The notes: generated by a model not told the origin, from the letters alone. Positions 1 through 9,245 are shown, counted from the stretch's first letter. The stretch is DNA of 64,000 nucleotides from Chloroflexi bacterium CSP1-4 (GCA_001443375.1 LDXM01000002.1:87060-151059); one strand, 5' to 3'. A program made the numbers and translations.

Positions 1-987
1 GAGCTGATCCGTGATCGGCAGATGGAGGTCGCGGGCGCCGGGCAGGTAAGCCTGAAGGTAGTCCTGCCTGTGGATGGGCACCGGGTAGTAGATGAGCGTG
101 CCCACGCCGCGTTCGGCGAGCCCGTCGATGACGCGCTGCCGCTCCCCGGGGAAGCGCATCGTGTACTGGTGCCAGACGTGCTCGCGACCCTCGGGCACGC
201 GCGGCGTCAGGTACCCGCGCAGGCCGTCGCCGAGGCGCGCGGCGTTGCGGCGACGCTGGGCCGTGCGCTCGTCGAGCCGGGACAGCTGCGCCAGGCCGAG
301 CGCGGCCGCGAGGTCGGTCGGCTTGTAGTTCGTGCCCAGCGCGTCGTGGTGGTAGCGGACCCGCATGCCGTGGTTGCGGAAGAGTCGCAGCCGCTCGGCC
401 AGCGCGTCGTCGTCGGTCGTGGCGAAGCCGCCCTCGCCGGTCATCAGGTTCTTCGTGGCGTAGAGGCTGAACATGGCCGGCCCGAAGCGCCCTGCCTTCA
501 TCCCGTGGTACGTCGCCCCGTGCGCCTGCGCGGCATCCTCGATGATGAGCAGCCCATGCCGCTCGGCGATCTCCACGAGCGGGCCCATGTCGGCCATCAG
601 CCCGTAGAGGTGCACCGGCATGATGGCCTTGGTGCGCGGCGTGATGGCCGCCTCGACCAGCTCGGGGTCGATGCAGAAGTCCTCGGCACGGATGTCCACG
701 AAGACGGGCGTCGCCCCGGCGCGGAGGATGACGCTGACCGTGGCGTTGAAGCTGAAGGCGACCGTGATGACCTCGTCACCCGGCCCGATGCCCAGCGCGT
801 GGAGGATGGCCTCCTGGGCCAGCGTGCCGTTGGCCATGAGGCACGCGTGGCGCACCCCGCAGTAGGCCGCCCAGGCCTCCTCGAACTCCTGCGTCTTGCG
901 GCCCATGGCCAGCATGCCCGAACGGAGGACCTCGAGGACCGCGGCCTCCTCGGCCGGCCCGATGTCGGGCTTCGAGATGGGGATCAC
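1..987 (-). CDS. DegT/DnrJ/EryC1-family sugar aminotransferase, C-terminus cut by window edge
   Basis: PLP-dependent aminotransferase that aminates a keto-sugar nucleotide. The 329 residues present begin VIPISKPDIGPAEE and contain the family landmarks: the NGTLAQEAILHALGIGPGDEVI cofactor region, the EDAAQAHGA segment with the PLP-contacting Asp, and SLYATKNL carrying the Schiff-base Lys. About 35-50 C-terminal residues lie beyond position 1. The GTG start at 987 overlaps the stop of the upstream acetyltransferase (GTGA), so the two are translationally coupled. An aminotransferase next to a hexapeptide acetyltransferase is the arrangement of WlbC/WbpE-type and related pathways making N-acetylated amino sugars. 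The exact sugar is not determined by the sequence. Confidence 0.9.
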   Translation of the reverse strand, partial: MIPISKPDIGPAEEAAVLEVLRSGMLAMGRKTQEFEEAWAAYCGVRHACLMANGTLAQEAILHALGIGPGDEVITVAFSFNATVSVILRAGATPVFVDIRAEDFCIDPELVEAAITPRTKAIMPVHLYGLMADMGPLVEIAERHGLLIIEDAAQAHGATYHGMKAGRFGPAMFSLYATKNLMTGEGGFATTDDDALAERLRLFRNHGMRVRYHHDALGTNYKPTDLAAALGLAQLSRLDERTAQRRRNAARLGDGLRGYLTPRVPEGREHVWHQYTMRFPGERQRVIDGLAERGVGTLIYYPVPIHRQDYLQAYLPGARDLHLPITDQL

Positions 988-1619
988 GCGGGGACCTCCG
1001 ACGCGGCGATGGCGATGCAGGCGTCACCGGAGACGGCATAGCGGCTGGCATCGTCGGGACATGTGGCCTCGCCCGCGTACTCGCCCCGGACGGGCCTGTC
1101 CGCCGCGTCCACCAGCCGTTGGCCGCAGGCGCAGACCCAGCCGATGCGGCGGGCCGGATTGCCGGCCACGAGGGCATGGTCGGGCACGTCGCGGATGACC
1201 ACCGCGCCCGCACCGACGGTGGCGAAGCGGCCCACGAGCGTCCCCGCCACGACCACCGCGCCCGCGCCCACCGAGCAACCCTCGCGCAGCAGGATCGTGC
1301 TCACCGTCCAGTCGTCCGCGCCCGCCAGCGTCCCTGCCAGCGTGATGGCGCGCGGGAAGCGGTCGTTGGTGAGGATCGCGCCGGGCCCGATGAAGACGCC
1401 CGACTCGACCGTCACGCCGTGGTACACGAGCGCGTCGTTCTGGATCTTCACGCGGTCGCCGATGCGCACGCCGGCATCGATGTAGGCGCCCGAGCCGACG
1501 ATGCAGTCGTCGCCGACCACGGCGCCCTCGCGCACCTGGGCACGATTCCAGATCTTCGTGCGCTCACCGATGCGGGCGTCGGCCGAGACGTCCGCGCTGG
1601 GGTGGATCACGAGCGTCAC
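984..1619 (-). CDS. Left-handed beta-helix (hexapeptide repeat) N-acetyltransferase
   Basis: 211 aa. The N-terminal two thirds is a run of hexapeptide repeats (IHPSADVSADARIGERTKIW, then VREGAVVGDDCIVGSGAYI, and so on), the fold of WlbB/WbpD sugar N-acetyltransferases. It carries the AGNPARRIGWVC motif typical of the family's end. The C-terminus adds a CACG...C segment that resembles the small zinc-ribbon tail seen in many WbbJ-like proteins. It starts GTG immediately after the TGA of the upstream gene and ends overlapping the aminotransferase start. Probable role: acetyl transfer from acetyl-CoA to the amino group introduced by the DegT partner, for surface glycan synthesis. Confidence 0.85.
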   Translation of the reverse strand: MTLVIHPSADVSADARIGERTKIWNRAQVREGAVVGDDCIVGSGAYIDAGVRIGDRVKIQNDALVYHGVTVESGVFIGPGAILTNDRFPRAITLAGTLAGADDWTVSTILLREGCSVGAGAVVVAGTLVGRFATVGAGAVVIRDVPDHALVAGNPARRIGWVCACGQRLVDAADRPVRGEYAGEATCPDDASRYAVSGDACIAIAASEVPA

Positions 1620-2339
1620 TCAGCCGCGCTGGCGTCCGCCGCGGATGAGCGCCCAGACCAGCGCGAACGCGGCGCCGAGCGCGAGGCCCGCCCGCCAGTC
1701 GAGGAGGATCCGCCCGTCGCCGCTCACCCGGCGGGCGATGACGAGGCCGGCGTAGCCGCGCTCGCCGATCTCCACGTCCTGCGCCACGACCGTGCGAGCG
1801 AAGCTCTGCTCGATGCGCACCGGGCCTCGGGCGACGAGGAAGCGGGAGATGCCCTGGCGCAACTCGACGCGCTCGGCCAGGGCCGCCCAGAGGAGGCCCT
1901 GCGACACCTGCACGTGGTCTGCGCGGGCCACGCCCCAGCCGCCCTGGACGACCGAGATCTCGCGCGCCTCGGCGCGGCCGATACCGCCCATGCGCACGTC
2001 GATGCGGTCGGCATGCGCTTCGCCGATGCCGCCCTGGACGATGCTCACGCTCGTGGCCTCGACGCGCTCGGCGCCGCCCTGGGTGATCGAGACGCTCTCC
2101 GCGCGGACGACCTGGTCGGCCTGGTCGGCGACGGCCATGACCGGCACGCGGACCGGCCCGCGCCTGGCCGCCCGCGGCTCGGCCTTGGGTCCGGTGGCCT
2201 TCGGGCTCCTCCGGCGCCGGGGCTTCGCGGCCACGGCGGCTGCGTCGATCGTCTCGGCCTCGACGACCGCCTCGACGGCGGCCTGGGTCTCGGCGGTGGC
2301 CAGCGTGTCGGGGCTGGTCCGGCCGTTCGTGTCGGGCAT
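1620..2339 (-). CDS. Hypothetical protein with about eight 15-residue beta-solenoid-like repeats and a C-terminal membrane helix
   Basis: 239 aa, not assigned to a known family. Residues 1-70 are acidic then Arg/Lys-rich and look disordered. Residues about 75-205 are degenerate 15-residue repeats with the pattern xxVxVxQGGxGxAxA (for example SVSITQGGAERVEA, SVSIVQGGIGEAHA, EISVVQGGWGVARA). This alternation suggests a short beta-solenoid, as in bactofilins, but no bactofilin signature is seen. The C-terminus has one hydrophobic helix (AGLALGAAFALVWALI) followed by basic residues, so it is probably a tail-anchored membrane protein. An AAAGGA ribosome site lies 8 nt before ATG 2339. It heads the acetyltransferase-aminotransferase operon, so it may scaffold cell-surface synthesis; this is inference. 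Confidence 0.6.
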   Translation of the reverse strand: MPDTNGRTSPDTLATAETQAAVEAVVEAETIDAAAVAAKPRRRRSPKATGPKAEPRAARRGPVRVPVMAVADQADQVVRAESVSITQGGAERVEATSVSIVQGGIGEAHADRIDVRMGGIGRAEAREISVVQGGWGVARADHVQVSQGLLWAALAERVELRQGISRFLVARGPVRIEQSFARTVVAQDVEIGERGYAGLVIARRVSGDGRILLDWRAGLALGAAFALVWALIRGGRQRG

Positions 2340-2473
2340 GGTAGGTGTCCTTTCGCGGTCCTCCGGGGAGCGCGCCGGGGGCGTTCGGGTGGCTGCGGAC
2401 CGCTAGGGTACCGCCCACGCGCGATCACGTCGCGTGCCGCTCGGAAGGACAGGCTGGTACCATCCCGCCCGCC

Positions 2474-3655
2474 GTGCTCGCCTTCCCCCGGCCCTCCGCC
2501 GCCCACCTCCTCGCCATCCTGGTCCTGCTTTCGCTCGCCCTGGCCTGCGCCCAGCCCACGACGACCTCGCCGGCCGTCCCCGGGGACCCTACGATCACGC
2601 CGAGGTCGAACCCGACGGCGAGCCCGAGCCCGACCCCGTCGCCGAGCCCCACGCCGGCGCCGACCCCGGTCGCCGCCACCCTCAACGGCGCCTGGATCCC
2701 GGCCGCGGAGGCCGAGCGAGCCCAGCGCCACCCGATCGCGGTCATGGTGGACGACCAGGTGGCCGCGCGGCCGCAGTCGGGCCTTTCCGACGCGGACCTC
2801 ATCTACCAGGCACCGGCCGAGGGCGGCATCCCACGCTACATGCTCGTCTTCCAGGCCGGGGACCCGCCGGCGGTGGGGCCGGTCCGCAGCAGCCGGCGCT
2901 ACTTCATCGGCTGGGCCGCGGAGTGGCGCGCCGTCTACGTCCACGTGGGCGGTGCGCCCAACGCGCTGCGCGCCCTGCGCGAGCTGAACGGCGACCTCGT
3001 CTGGGACGCCGACGAGTACCGCTGGGGCGGCGACCCCGGCTACCTGTGGCGCATCCCCGAGCGCTTCTCACCGCACAACGTCTACTCGTCCGGGGAGAAG
3101 CTGCGGGCGCTGGCCGACCGCGTGGGGGCCGACCAGCCCTTCACGACCCCCGCCTGGACGTTCAAGGAGTCCGCCGGCATGGCCGAGCGGCCACGCGGCG
3201 GCTCGATCGTCGTGCCCTACCTCGAGAACCGCATCACCTACTCGTACGACCGGGCCTCGAACCGCTACCTGCGGGCCACCAGCTCGGAGAAGCTGCAGAA
3301 GGACGCGGGGACGGACCGCGCCATCGCGCCCGCCAACGTCGTGGTGTTGTTCATGGGCGTGGCCCCGCTGCGCGATGACGGGCCTTCGAGCACGAACGAG
3401 AAGAAGAACCGCCTGGAGATCGACTACATCGGGCAGGGCCGGGCGCTCGTGTTCCGGGACGGTGCGCTCGTGGACGCCACGTGGTCGAAGGCGGACGACG
3501 CCTCGCCGACCCTGCTGCTCTACGCCTCGGGGACGCTCAAGGGGACGCCCGTGGCGCTCGTGCGAGGCCAGATCGTCATCCAGGTCGTGCCCACTTCCAC
3601 GCAGGTGACCTGGAAGCTCGGCCGGCCGGCGTCGGTCCTTGAGCGGGCGCAGTAG
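2474..3655 (+). CDS. DUF3048-family (YerB-like) lipoprotein
   Basis: 393 aa from GTG 2474. This start places a short signal peptide ending in the lipobox LALAC directly at the N-terminus; no other plausible start gives this. A Pro/Thr/Ser-rich linker follows (TASPSPTPSPSP). The conserved DUF3048 region then starts at about residue 90: HPIAVMVDDQVAARPQSGLSDADLIYQAPAEGGIPRYMLVF and GPVRSSRRYF. The family includes Bacillus YerB and is exported; its biochemical role is unknown. It is divergent from the solenoid protein and convergent with the GT4 gene. A 6-bp hairpin, ATGACC-agc-GGTCAT, at 3669-3683 separates the convergent stops. Confidence 0.85.
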   Translation: MLAFPRPSAAHLLAILVLLSLALACAQPTTTSPAVPGDPTITPRSNPTASPSPTPSPSPTPAPTPVAATLNGAWIPAAEAERAQRHPIAVMVDDQVAARPQSGLSDADLIYQAPAEGGIPRYMLVFQAGDPPAVGPVRSSRRYFIGWAAEWRAVYVHVGGAPNALRALRELNGDLVWDADEYRWGGDPGYLWRIPERFSPHNVYSSGEKLRALADRVGADQPFTTPAWTFKESAGMAERPRGGSIVVPYLENRITYSYDRASNRYLRATSSEKLQKDAGTDRAIAPANVVVLFMGVAPLRDDGPSSTNEKKNRLEIDYIGQGRALVFRDGALVDATWSKADDASPTLLLYASGTLKGTPVALVRGQIVIQVVPTSTQVTWKLGRPASVLERAQ

Positions 3656-3668
3656 CGGCCGCGGCCGC

Positions 3669-3683
3669 ATGACCAGCGGTCAT
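3669..3683. terminator. Small hairpin between convergent stops
   Basis: ATGACC-agc-GGTCAT is a perfect 6-bp hairpin that includes the stop of the GT4 gene and follows a GC-rich palindrome at 3657-3668. There is no T-tract, so a terminator role is only plausible. Confidence 0.3.
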
Positions 3684-4999
3684 ACGTGCCCGGTGCGGGC
3701 CGAGGCCGCGGCGTCCGCGTAGACGGCGCGCGTCTCGCGAGCCACGTCGTGCCAGGTGCGTCGCGGACCGGCGGCGCGCGCCTGGGCGGCCCGGGCGAGC
3801 TGGGCGTGGATGCGGCCGTCGGACCAGATGGAGCGCAGTGCGGCGGCGAGGCGCGCCGCGTCGCGCGGCTCGACGAGGATGCCGGCGCTGCCCACGATCT
3901 CGGGCAGCGGCCCGGTCTTCGAGGCCACGACCGGGATACCCAGGGCCAGCGCCTCGGTCGCGGCCAGACCGGTGCCCTCGCTGATGGTCGGGAACACGAA
4001 GCCGCCGGACCCGGCCTCCAGGCTCGCCAGCTCGTCGTGCGAGAGGCGCGGCGTGAGGCGCACGAGATCGGCCACGCCGTAGCGCTCCGCGGCGCGGCCG
4101 AGAGCGGCCACGTCGGTGGCGTCGGCGCCGGCAGCGCCGGCCAGCACGACGAAGGGCGGCCACGCCTCGGCAGCCCCCGCGGCCTTGCCCGCCTTCGTCG
4201 CCTTGCCCGTGGCGCCCTCCGCGCGCAGCCCCTGCAGCGCGGCGAACAGCGTGCCGAGGTCCTTGCGCGCGTCGTAGCGCCCGGCGAAGACAAGGTACTT
4301 GTCGGGCAGCTCCAGGCGGGCGCGGATGGCCGCCACCCTGTCCACCTCGGCCGCCGCCGGCCCGAAGGCCTCGTCGGCGGCGAGCGGCACGACGACGATC
4401 CGCTCCGGCCTGATGTGGATGCGCCGGCGCGCGGATTCCCCCGTCGCCCGCGAGGTGACGATGAGTCGCGTCGCGTCGCGCAGGACCCGCGCGCGCAGGC
4501 GATGGCCGAAGCGGGCCGCGATGCTGCGGGCGTAGACCTCGGGCAGCTCCCACGGGGCGAGGTCGAGGAGCGTGGCCACGACCGGCAGCCGCGAGCCGAG
4601 CGGCACCGCCCCGCCCGCCGTGTGGTAGACGCTGCCGACGGCCCCCGCTTCCTCGGCGTGGCGGGCCGTGCCGACCTCCGCTCCGCGCAGCAGGAAGGAG
4701 TCGATGGTCAGGCCGCCCGAGCGCAGCAGCCGTGCCGTTGGTGGCACCCGGCGCCGACCGGCCACCACCAGGCCCCGCCGCTCCAACTCGTCGGCCGGAT
4801 CGTCGCGCAGCGTGCGCAGGAGGACCACGAACGATTCGCCGGGCAGGGGTCGCGCCGCATATGCGGAGAGCAGCCGATCCAGGTAGGCGGCGGTGATGGG
4901 GGTGCGCTCGGGCTCCTGGAGCGGCCGCAGGTCGATGACGACGCGCGTGCCGGGCGGTCGGGGGGCGTCGCGCGGCATGAGGTCGGAGAGCGTGCGCAT
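3680..4999 (-). CDS. Group 1 (GT4) glycosyltransferase
   Basis: 439 aa from ATG 4999, which overlaps the stop of the upstream GT2 gene by one base (TGATG). The GT4 core is clear: KYLVFAGRYDARKDLGTLFAAL marks the start of the nucleotide-sugar domain, and GFVFPTISEGTGLAATEALALGIPVVAS contains the Ex7E motif that binds the donor sugar nucleotide. A Lys/Ala-rich insertion (ATGKATKAGKAAGAAEA) sits between two Rossmann strands and looks like a surface loop. The N-terminal half binds acceptor and is divergent. It probably adds a sugar to a surface glycan together with the co-transcribed upstream mannosyltransferase-like protein. Donor and acceptor are not known. Confidence 0.85.
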   Translation of the reverse strand: MRTLSDLMPRDAPRPPGTRVVIDLRPLQEPERTPITAAYLDRLLSAYAARPLPGESFVVLLRTLRDDPADELERRGLVVAGRRRVPPTARLLRSGGLTIDSFLLRGAEVGTARHAEEAGAVGSVYHTAGGAVPLGSRLPVVATLLDLAPWELPEVYARSIAARFGHRLRARVLRDATRLIVTSRATGESARRRIHIRPERIVVVPLAADEAFGPAAAEVDRVAAIRARLELPDKYLVFAGRYDARKDLGTLFAALQGLRAEGATGKATKAGKAAGAAEAWPPFVVLAGAAGADATDVAALGRAAERYGVADLVRLTPRLSHDELASLEAGSGGFVFPTISEGTGLAATEALALGIPVVASKTGPLPEIVGSAGILVEPRDAARLAAALRSIWSDGRIHAQLARAAQARAAGPRRTWHDVARETRAVYADAAASARTGHV

Positions 5000-5859
5000 C
5001 AGCCGCCCCGGCGGGCCCCGGCCTCGGGAGTGGCGGCGGCCTCGGGAGTGGCAGCGGCCTCGGGGGCGGCCGCTGCCCGCACACGAGAACGGCGGCCGCG
5101 CAGCTCGTCCCAGCGCAGCTGCAGCACGACCGCGAGCGCCTCGACGATGATGCGCCGGCTCATCTTGCTGACGCCGATGCGGCGGTCGACGAAGACGATG
5201 GGCATCTCGACGACGCGCGCGCCGAGCCGGTCGGCGAGGTAGGTCATCTCGATCTGGAAGACGTAACCGCCGGCGTGGACGTATTCGCGCGGCAGGGCGG
5301 CGAGGGTCGCCGCGCGCCAGGCCTTGAAGCCGCCGGTCAGGTCGCGCGGGCCGAGCCCGAGCACGAGCCTCGCGAAGAGCGAGCCACCCCGGGAGACGAA
5401 CCGCCGCGTCAGCCCCCAGTCGCGCACGTCGCCACCGGCGGTGTAGCGGGAGCCGATCACGAGGTCGGCCCCCTCGAGCGCCCCGACGAGCCCCGGGAGG
5501 TACGACGGGTCGTGCGACCAGTCCGCGTCCATCTGGACGACGCGCCCGGCGCCCCCCTCGAGCGCGGCCGCAAAGCCGGCCAGGTAGGCGCGCCCGAGGC
5601 CCGCCTTGCCGGGGCGGTGGAGCACTCGCACGTGGGGGTCGGCGGCGGCCATGGCGTCGGCCAGTTCTCCCGTCCCGTCTGGCGAGGCGTCGTCCACGAC
5701 CAGCAGGGTGGCGCCGGGGAGTCGCGCCAGGATCGCCGCGCAGATCGGCTGAAGGTTGTCCGCCTCGTCGTACGTCGGCAGCACGACCCACGTGTCCGTG
5801 TATCGAGCTTCTGCGTCAGGGGCGCGCTCGAGCCCGTGCGCCGGCAAGGGGACGGTCAT
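4999..5859 (-). CDS. Polyprenyl-phosphate mannosyltransferase-like GT2 enzyme (DPM1 family)
   Basis: 286 aa. GT2 fold with VVLPTYDEADNLQPI at the N-terminus, VVDDASPDGTGELAD, and the metal-binding DAD in VVQMDADWSHDP, followed by VIGSRYTAGG. This series is characteristic of dolichol/polyprenol-phosphate mannose synthases such as actinobacterial Ppm1. There are no C-terminal membrane helices, as in the DPM1 type. It would make polyprenyl-P-mannose, a lipid-linked donor for extracytoplasmic mannosylation. The C-terminal tail consists of Ala/Pro/Glu repeats (PEAAAT three times). A TACACT -10 element at 5867-5872 lies 7 nt before ATG 5859, so the mRNA is probably leaderless. Confidence 0.85.
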   Translation of the reverse strand: MTVPLPAHGLERAPDAEARYTDTWVVLPTYDEADNLQPICAAILARLPGATLLVVDDASPDGTGELADAMAAADPHVRVLHRPGKAGLGRAYLAGFAAALEGGAGRVVQMDADWSHDPSYLPGLVGALEGADLVIGSRYTAGGDVRDWGLTRRFVSRGGSLFARLVLGLGPRDLTGGFKAWRAATLAALPREYVHAGGYVFQIEMTYLADRLGARVVEMPIVFVDRRIGVSKMSRRIIVEALAVVLQLRWDELRGRRSRVRAAAAPEAAATPEAAATPEAGARRGG

Positions 5860-5866
5860 CCCGGGC

Positions 5867-5872
5867 AGTGTA
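5867..5872 (-). promoter_or_regulatory. -10 element of leaderless promoter for GT2-GT4 operon
   Basis: TACACT on the minus strand, 7 nt before ATG 5859, leaves no room for a ribosome site. This is one of a set of similarly placed TANNNT elements in the window. Confidence 0.55.
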
Positions 5873-5894
5873 GCGGGGGCGATGGCTCGACCGG

Positions 5895-8800
5895 CTACTG
5901 GACGGTCACGGTCGTTTGGCTGAGATTGCGATGGCCGCCCGTGTCGATGCCGGCGACCGTCACCGTCGCCGGACCGCTCCCGCCTGGGGCGACGGTGAAG
6001 ACGGCCTGGAACCGGCCGTCGCTACGCTTGACGGCCGCGGCCGACCGCGCGGCGAGTCCCGCCTGTGCCAGCGTCACCGTCGGTGGCGATCGCAGCGGCT
6101 CGGCGGACGTCACGATCACCGTCAGCCGCTGGCCGGCCGCCACGACGCGCGACGAGGGCGCGATCAGGAAGGCGTCGAGGGTCAGGCCACGCACGATGAC
6201 CTGCTGCACGCCCCCGGCCGACGCGATGAGCTCGAGCCGGTAGTACCCGCTCGGCAGCGGCGCCCGTGCGTCGTCCCGCCCGTCCCACGTCCAGGTGGTC
6301 GTGCCGGCGTCCCGGGCTCGAGCCTGCCAGGCGGTGCGCACGACCTGTCCGGAGGCGTCGGTCACCCGCAACGTCGTCGAGGTGGGCCGGCTCGACCGGA
6401 AGCTGACGCTGGTCGTGCGCGCGAGGGCGTCCCCGTCGTTCGGGAAGAAGACCCCGGGCGAAGCGCGGAGGAAGCCCACCGTGCGGTCGACCCGCACCTC
6501 AGCCGTCATCGCCACCGGGTTGCCGGCCGCATCGGCGACCGTGGCCACGACGGTGTACGTCCCTTCAGCCACGGCCCGACCGCTGCGATCGCGCCCGTTC
6601 CAGGCGACCGAACCCGCCACGGACGAGGGGATACGGGCCGTCCAGATCGTGGCCGTCGGGCTGCGCACGGAGATCGTCCCCGCGGCCGCCTCGTCGAGGG
6701 TCCAGCGGATGGTGGCCGTATCCTGCCATCCGTCGCCGTTGGGCGAGAACGCGTTGCTCGTGGCGTCGGGCGCGAGCGCCTTCGGGGACGCCGTTACGGT
6801 GCCCTGCGGATCACGGACATCGACGCCGATCTGCACGGTCGTCTGGACCGCGTTCCCGGCCTCGTCGGCGCCGGAGGCGGTCGCGAGATACGTGCCGTCG
6901 GCGACGAGAGCGCCGGCCGCATCCCGACCGTCCCACGTCGCGTCGATGACGCCTCCATCCCCGCTGAAGGTCCGGACAAGCGTCCCGGCGGCATCGCCGA
7001 CCGAGATCGACCAGCGGACCGCGCCGGCGGACGCCACGGCCGTCAGGCGCGCGATCTCCTGCCGTCCGTCCCCGTCGGGCGAGATCCAGGTCTGCGTGAC
7101 GCTCATGGGCGTGATGGCCGGTGGCGCCGTGTCCACCGTGAACGTGGCCCCTCCCAGGGGTAGCTTCGGGTCCGTCATGTCGGCCGCCGGAGCCGCGTAA
7201 CTCATGCCGCCGCGCACACCGACGAGCTGGAGCAGGTACGTGCCGTCGGGCAGCGAGGCGCCACCGAGACGGCCGTCCCAGTCGTACGTCCGGTCGCCGG
7301 CGGCGAGACCCGGCAGCGAGAGCGCGCCGACGAGGCCACGGTCCGCTGCGCGGTAGATGCTCAGCGTCAACCCGTCCATGGCCGGGTCGAGACGGTACGA
7401 GATGCGCAGCGCGTCGCGCGCCCCGTCGCCGTTGGGCGAGAAGACGGCCGTCTCGCCGGACGCGGGCGAGTAGGCCGAATCTCCGGTCGCCGTCGGCGTG
7501 TTCTCGGCGCCCAGGTGGAGGCCCGCCACGCCGACATCGACGAACTTCGCCTTGAGGAGCGCATACAGCTCCGGCCGGGCGCCGTCGTAGCCGAGCGCCC
7601 AGATACCGGCGCCGCGCAGGTTGCTGACGTTCACCAGGTCGTACTTCGCACCGAGGCTCTCGACATCGTCGTAGTAGAGCTGGCGCCAGGTCGTGGGGCA
7701 GGTCGTGCAGTACTGCCATTCGTAGGCGGACCAGGGGACCTGCTCAGTGGCATCCCAGCGACGGCCCTTCGCCGTCGCGTGGTCCACCGCCGTCGTGTAG
7801 AGCACGCTCGAGGAGTAGCCGTACGTCGAGGAGCCGGGTCGCGTCGGCGCGTGCAGGGCGTCGCTCGTGGTGGACCAGGCGCGGCCGTAGTACGGGACGC
7901 CCAGGATGATCTGGCTCGCGCTCGTGCGCTCGAGGTACCTCGCCACCGTGTCGGTCAGGTCGTAGGCCGGGCCGGTCAGCGGCGAGATCGAGGCCGCGGT
8001 ACCCGAGCTCGAGGTGCGGTAGTCGTAGCCCATGATGAAGACGGCGTCGGCGGCCCCCGGCGCGGTGAGCGCGGCCACGTCGTAGTTGCCGATCCAGCCG
8101 GTCGTGTCGAAGGTCAGCTGGTAGCCCGGCGCCTGCACGTCGAGCGCCGCCCGCACCTGCCTCACGAAGGTCACGTAGTTCGCGCCCTGGCCGCTGGGGA
8201 TGGGCTCGAAGTCGAGGTTCACGCCGTCGGCGCCCCGATCGCGGACGGCGGCGGCGATCTCGTCGGCCAGCGTCTGGCGGGCGGTCTCGCTGGAGAGGAG
8301 TGCCGTCGAAGCGCTCGACTGGCTGGCCGTCCAGCCGAATCGCTGCACGGTCAAGACGACGCGCGTGCCGTTCGCGTGCGCGGCGTTGATGACGTTCGTC
8401 AGCGCGTTGCTCGTCCAGCCCGCCCAGCCCGTGTCGGTCGTGCCGTCGGAGCGCTTGGTGATGAGATGACCGTCCTTGTCCGCGCCGACGCCGAAGTAGG
8501 CGATCGTGGACAGGACGCTGTAATCGAGGCGGGTCGATGAGTCCTGAAGCTCCCAGTAGGGCAGGAAACCGAAGACCTCGCGGCGCAGGCCACCGGGAGC
8601 CACGCGGGCTGCGAGCATCCGTTCGGGTGCGCGGGCGACCGAGACCGCCGGATCGACCGAGAGCGCAGAAGGCGAGTCCGGGACCGGAACCGAGTCGGGC
8701 GCGACCGGCGGCTCGTTCTCTTCGCCACGCTTCGCGGAGCCTGTCTCGACCAGCTCCTTCCCGCTCTTGCGGGCAGCGGGCAACGGGCGCGGCGCGCGTC

Positions 8801-9068
8801 CGCCCACCGACCAGTCGTCGTCGTACCGGGGCCGGAAGGGAACCTTCACCCGCTCGCCCGGCACGAAGGCGATCCTGTCGCCGGCGTGGTTCAGCGCGTC
8901 CTCGTAGTGGATCGTCGGCTGGAGCCGCCCCTGGGCGTCGGGCGAGCCCGGGGCCGGGCCGGCCTGCCCGCGCGCGGTCGGTGCTCCGGCCAGCCACGGC
9001 GCGGGCACGACGAGAGCGACGGCGAGCACCACGGCGAGGGCGCTCAGGCGGCGGCGACGGTTCGGCAA
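5895..9068 (-). CDS. Secreted GH18-family (YaaH-like) glycosidase with FlgD-type Ig repeats
   Basis: About 1057 aa. The N-terminus has an Arg-rich n-region and an export helix (LSALAVVLAVALVVPAPWL), then a low-complexity linker. The GH18 barrel spans about residues 160-520: FGFLPYWEL at its start, DGVNLDFEP with the catalytic Glu, and GIWALGYDGARPEL at its end. Four or five FlgD/gliding-motility-like Ig modules follow, each with F(S)PNGDG and W(D/N)GRD...G.Y motifs. It probably hydrolyses peptidoglycan or chitin-like glycans outside the cell. The start is uncertain: TTG 9068 has GGAGG 8 nt upstream and gives the best signal peptide, while GTG 9077 and GTG 9116 are in-frame alternatives. The adjacent upstream gene shares the same Ig modules. 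Confidence 0.85.
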   Translation of the reverse strand: MPNRRRRLSALAVVLAVALVVPAPWLAGAPTARGQAGPAPGSPDAQGRLQPTIHYEDALNHAGDRIAFVPGERVKVPFRPRYDDDWSVGGRAPRPLPAARKSGKELVETGSAKRGEENEPPVAPDSVPVPDSPSALSVDPAVSVARAPERMLAARVAPGGLRREVFGFLPYWELQDSSTRLDYSVLSTIAYFGVGADKDGHLITKRSDGTTDTGWAGWTSNALTNVINAAHANGTRVVLTVQRFGWTASQSSASTALLSSETARQTLADEIAAAVRDRGADGVNLDFEPIPSGQGANYVTFVRQVRAALDVQAPGYQLTFDTTGWIGNYDVAALTAPGAADAVFIMGYDYRTSSSGTAASISPLTGPAYDLTDTVARYLERTSASQIILGVPYYGRAWSTTSDALHAPTRPGSSTYGYSSSVLYTTAVDHATAKGRRWDATEQVPWSAYEWQYCTTCPTTWRQLYYDDVESLGAKYDLVNVSNLRGAGIWALGYDGARPELYALLKAKFVDVGVAGLHLGAENTPTATGDSAYSPASGETAVFSPNGDGARDALRISYRLDPAMDGLTLSIYRAADRGLVGALSLPGLAAGDRTYDWDGRLGGASLPDGTYLLQLVGVRGGMSYAAPAADMTDPKLPLGGATFTVDTAPPAITPMSVTQTWISPDGDGRQEIARLTAVASAGAVRWSISVGDAAGTLVRTFSGDGGVIDATWDGRDAAGALVADGTYLATASGADEAGNAVQTTVQIGVDVRDPQGTVTASPKALAPDATSNAFSPNGDGWQDTATIRWTLDEAAAGTISVRSPTATIWTARIPSSVAGSVAWNGRDRSGRAVAEGTYTVVATVADAAGNPVAMTAEVRVDRTVGFLRASPGVFFPNDGDALARTTSVSFRSSRPTSTTLRVTDASGQVVRTAWQARARDAGTTTWTWDGRDDARAPLPSGYYRLELIASAGGVQQVIVRGLTLDAFLIAPSSRVVAAGQRLTVIVTSAEPLRSPPTVTLAQAGLAARSAAAVKRSDGRFQAVFTVAPGGSGPATVTVAGIDTGGHRNLSQTTVTVQ

Positions 9069-9245
9069 GCGGCGCACCTCCGTGGGGCGGCAGGCAAGCT
9101 GCCACCGGGAAGGCACCGTACGTCGGATGGAGGGCCGCGACCATCGGCCGATGGTCCCAGTCCCGACCAGTACGGAGGGATGCGGTGTGGTCGCGTGCGT
9201 TCCGGTCCGGTCGCCCGGCGGCGGCCCGAGACGATGAGTCGGACC

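Noticed and set aside
22..1041. Long open frame on the plus strand
   Set aside because: It is the antisense shadow of the DegT aminotransferase, which has clear family motifs on the minus strand.
1119..2987. 622-codon plus-strand open frame
   Set aside because: Composition is Asp/Arg/His/Ala-rich without any domain; it spans three real genes on both strands.
9069..9245. Possible riboswitch in the leader of the GH18 gene
   Set aside because: The leader folds (GGTGGCAG...CTGCCGCC) and ends in a good ribosome site, and wall-hydrolase genes often carry c-di-AMP or c-di-GMP riboswitches. I could not find the conserved cores of either class, so no call is made.
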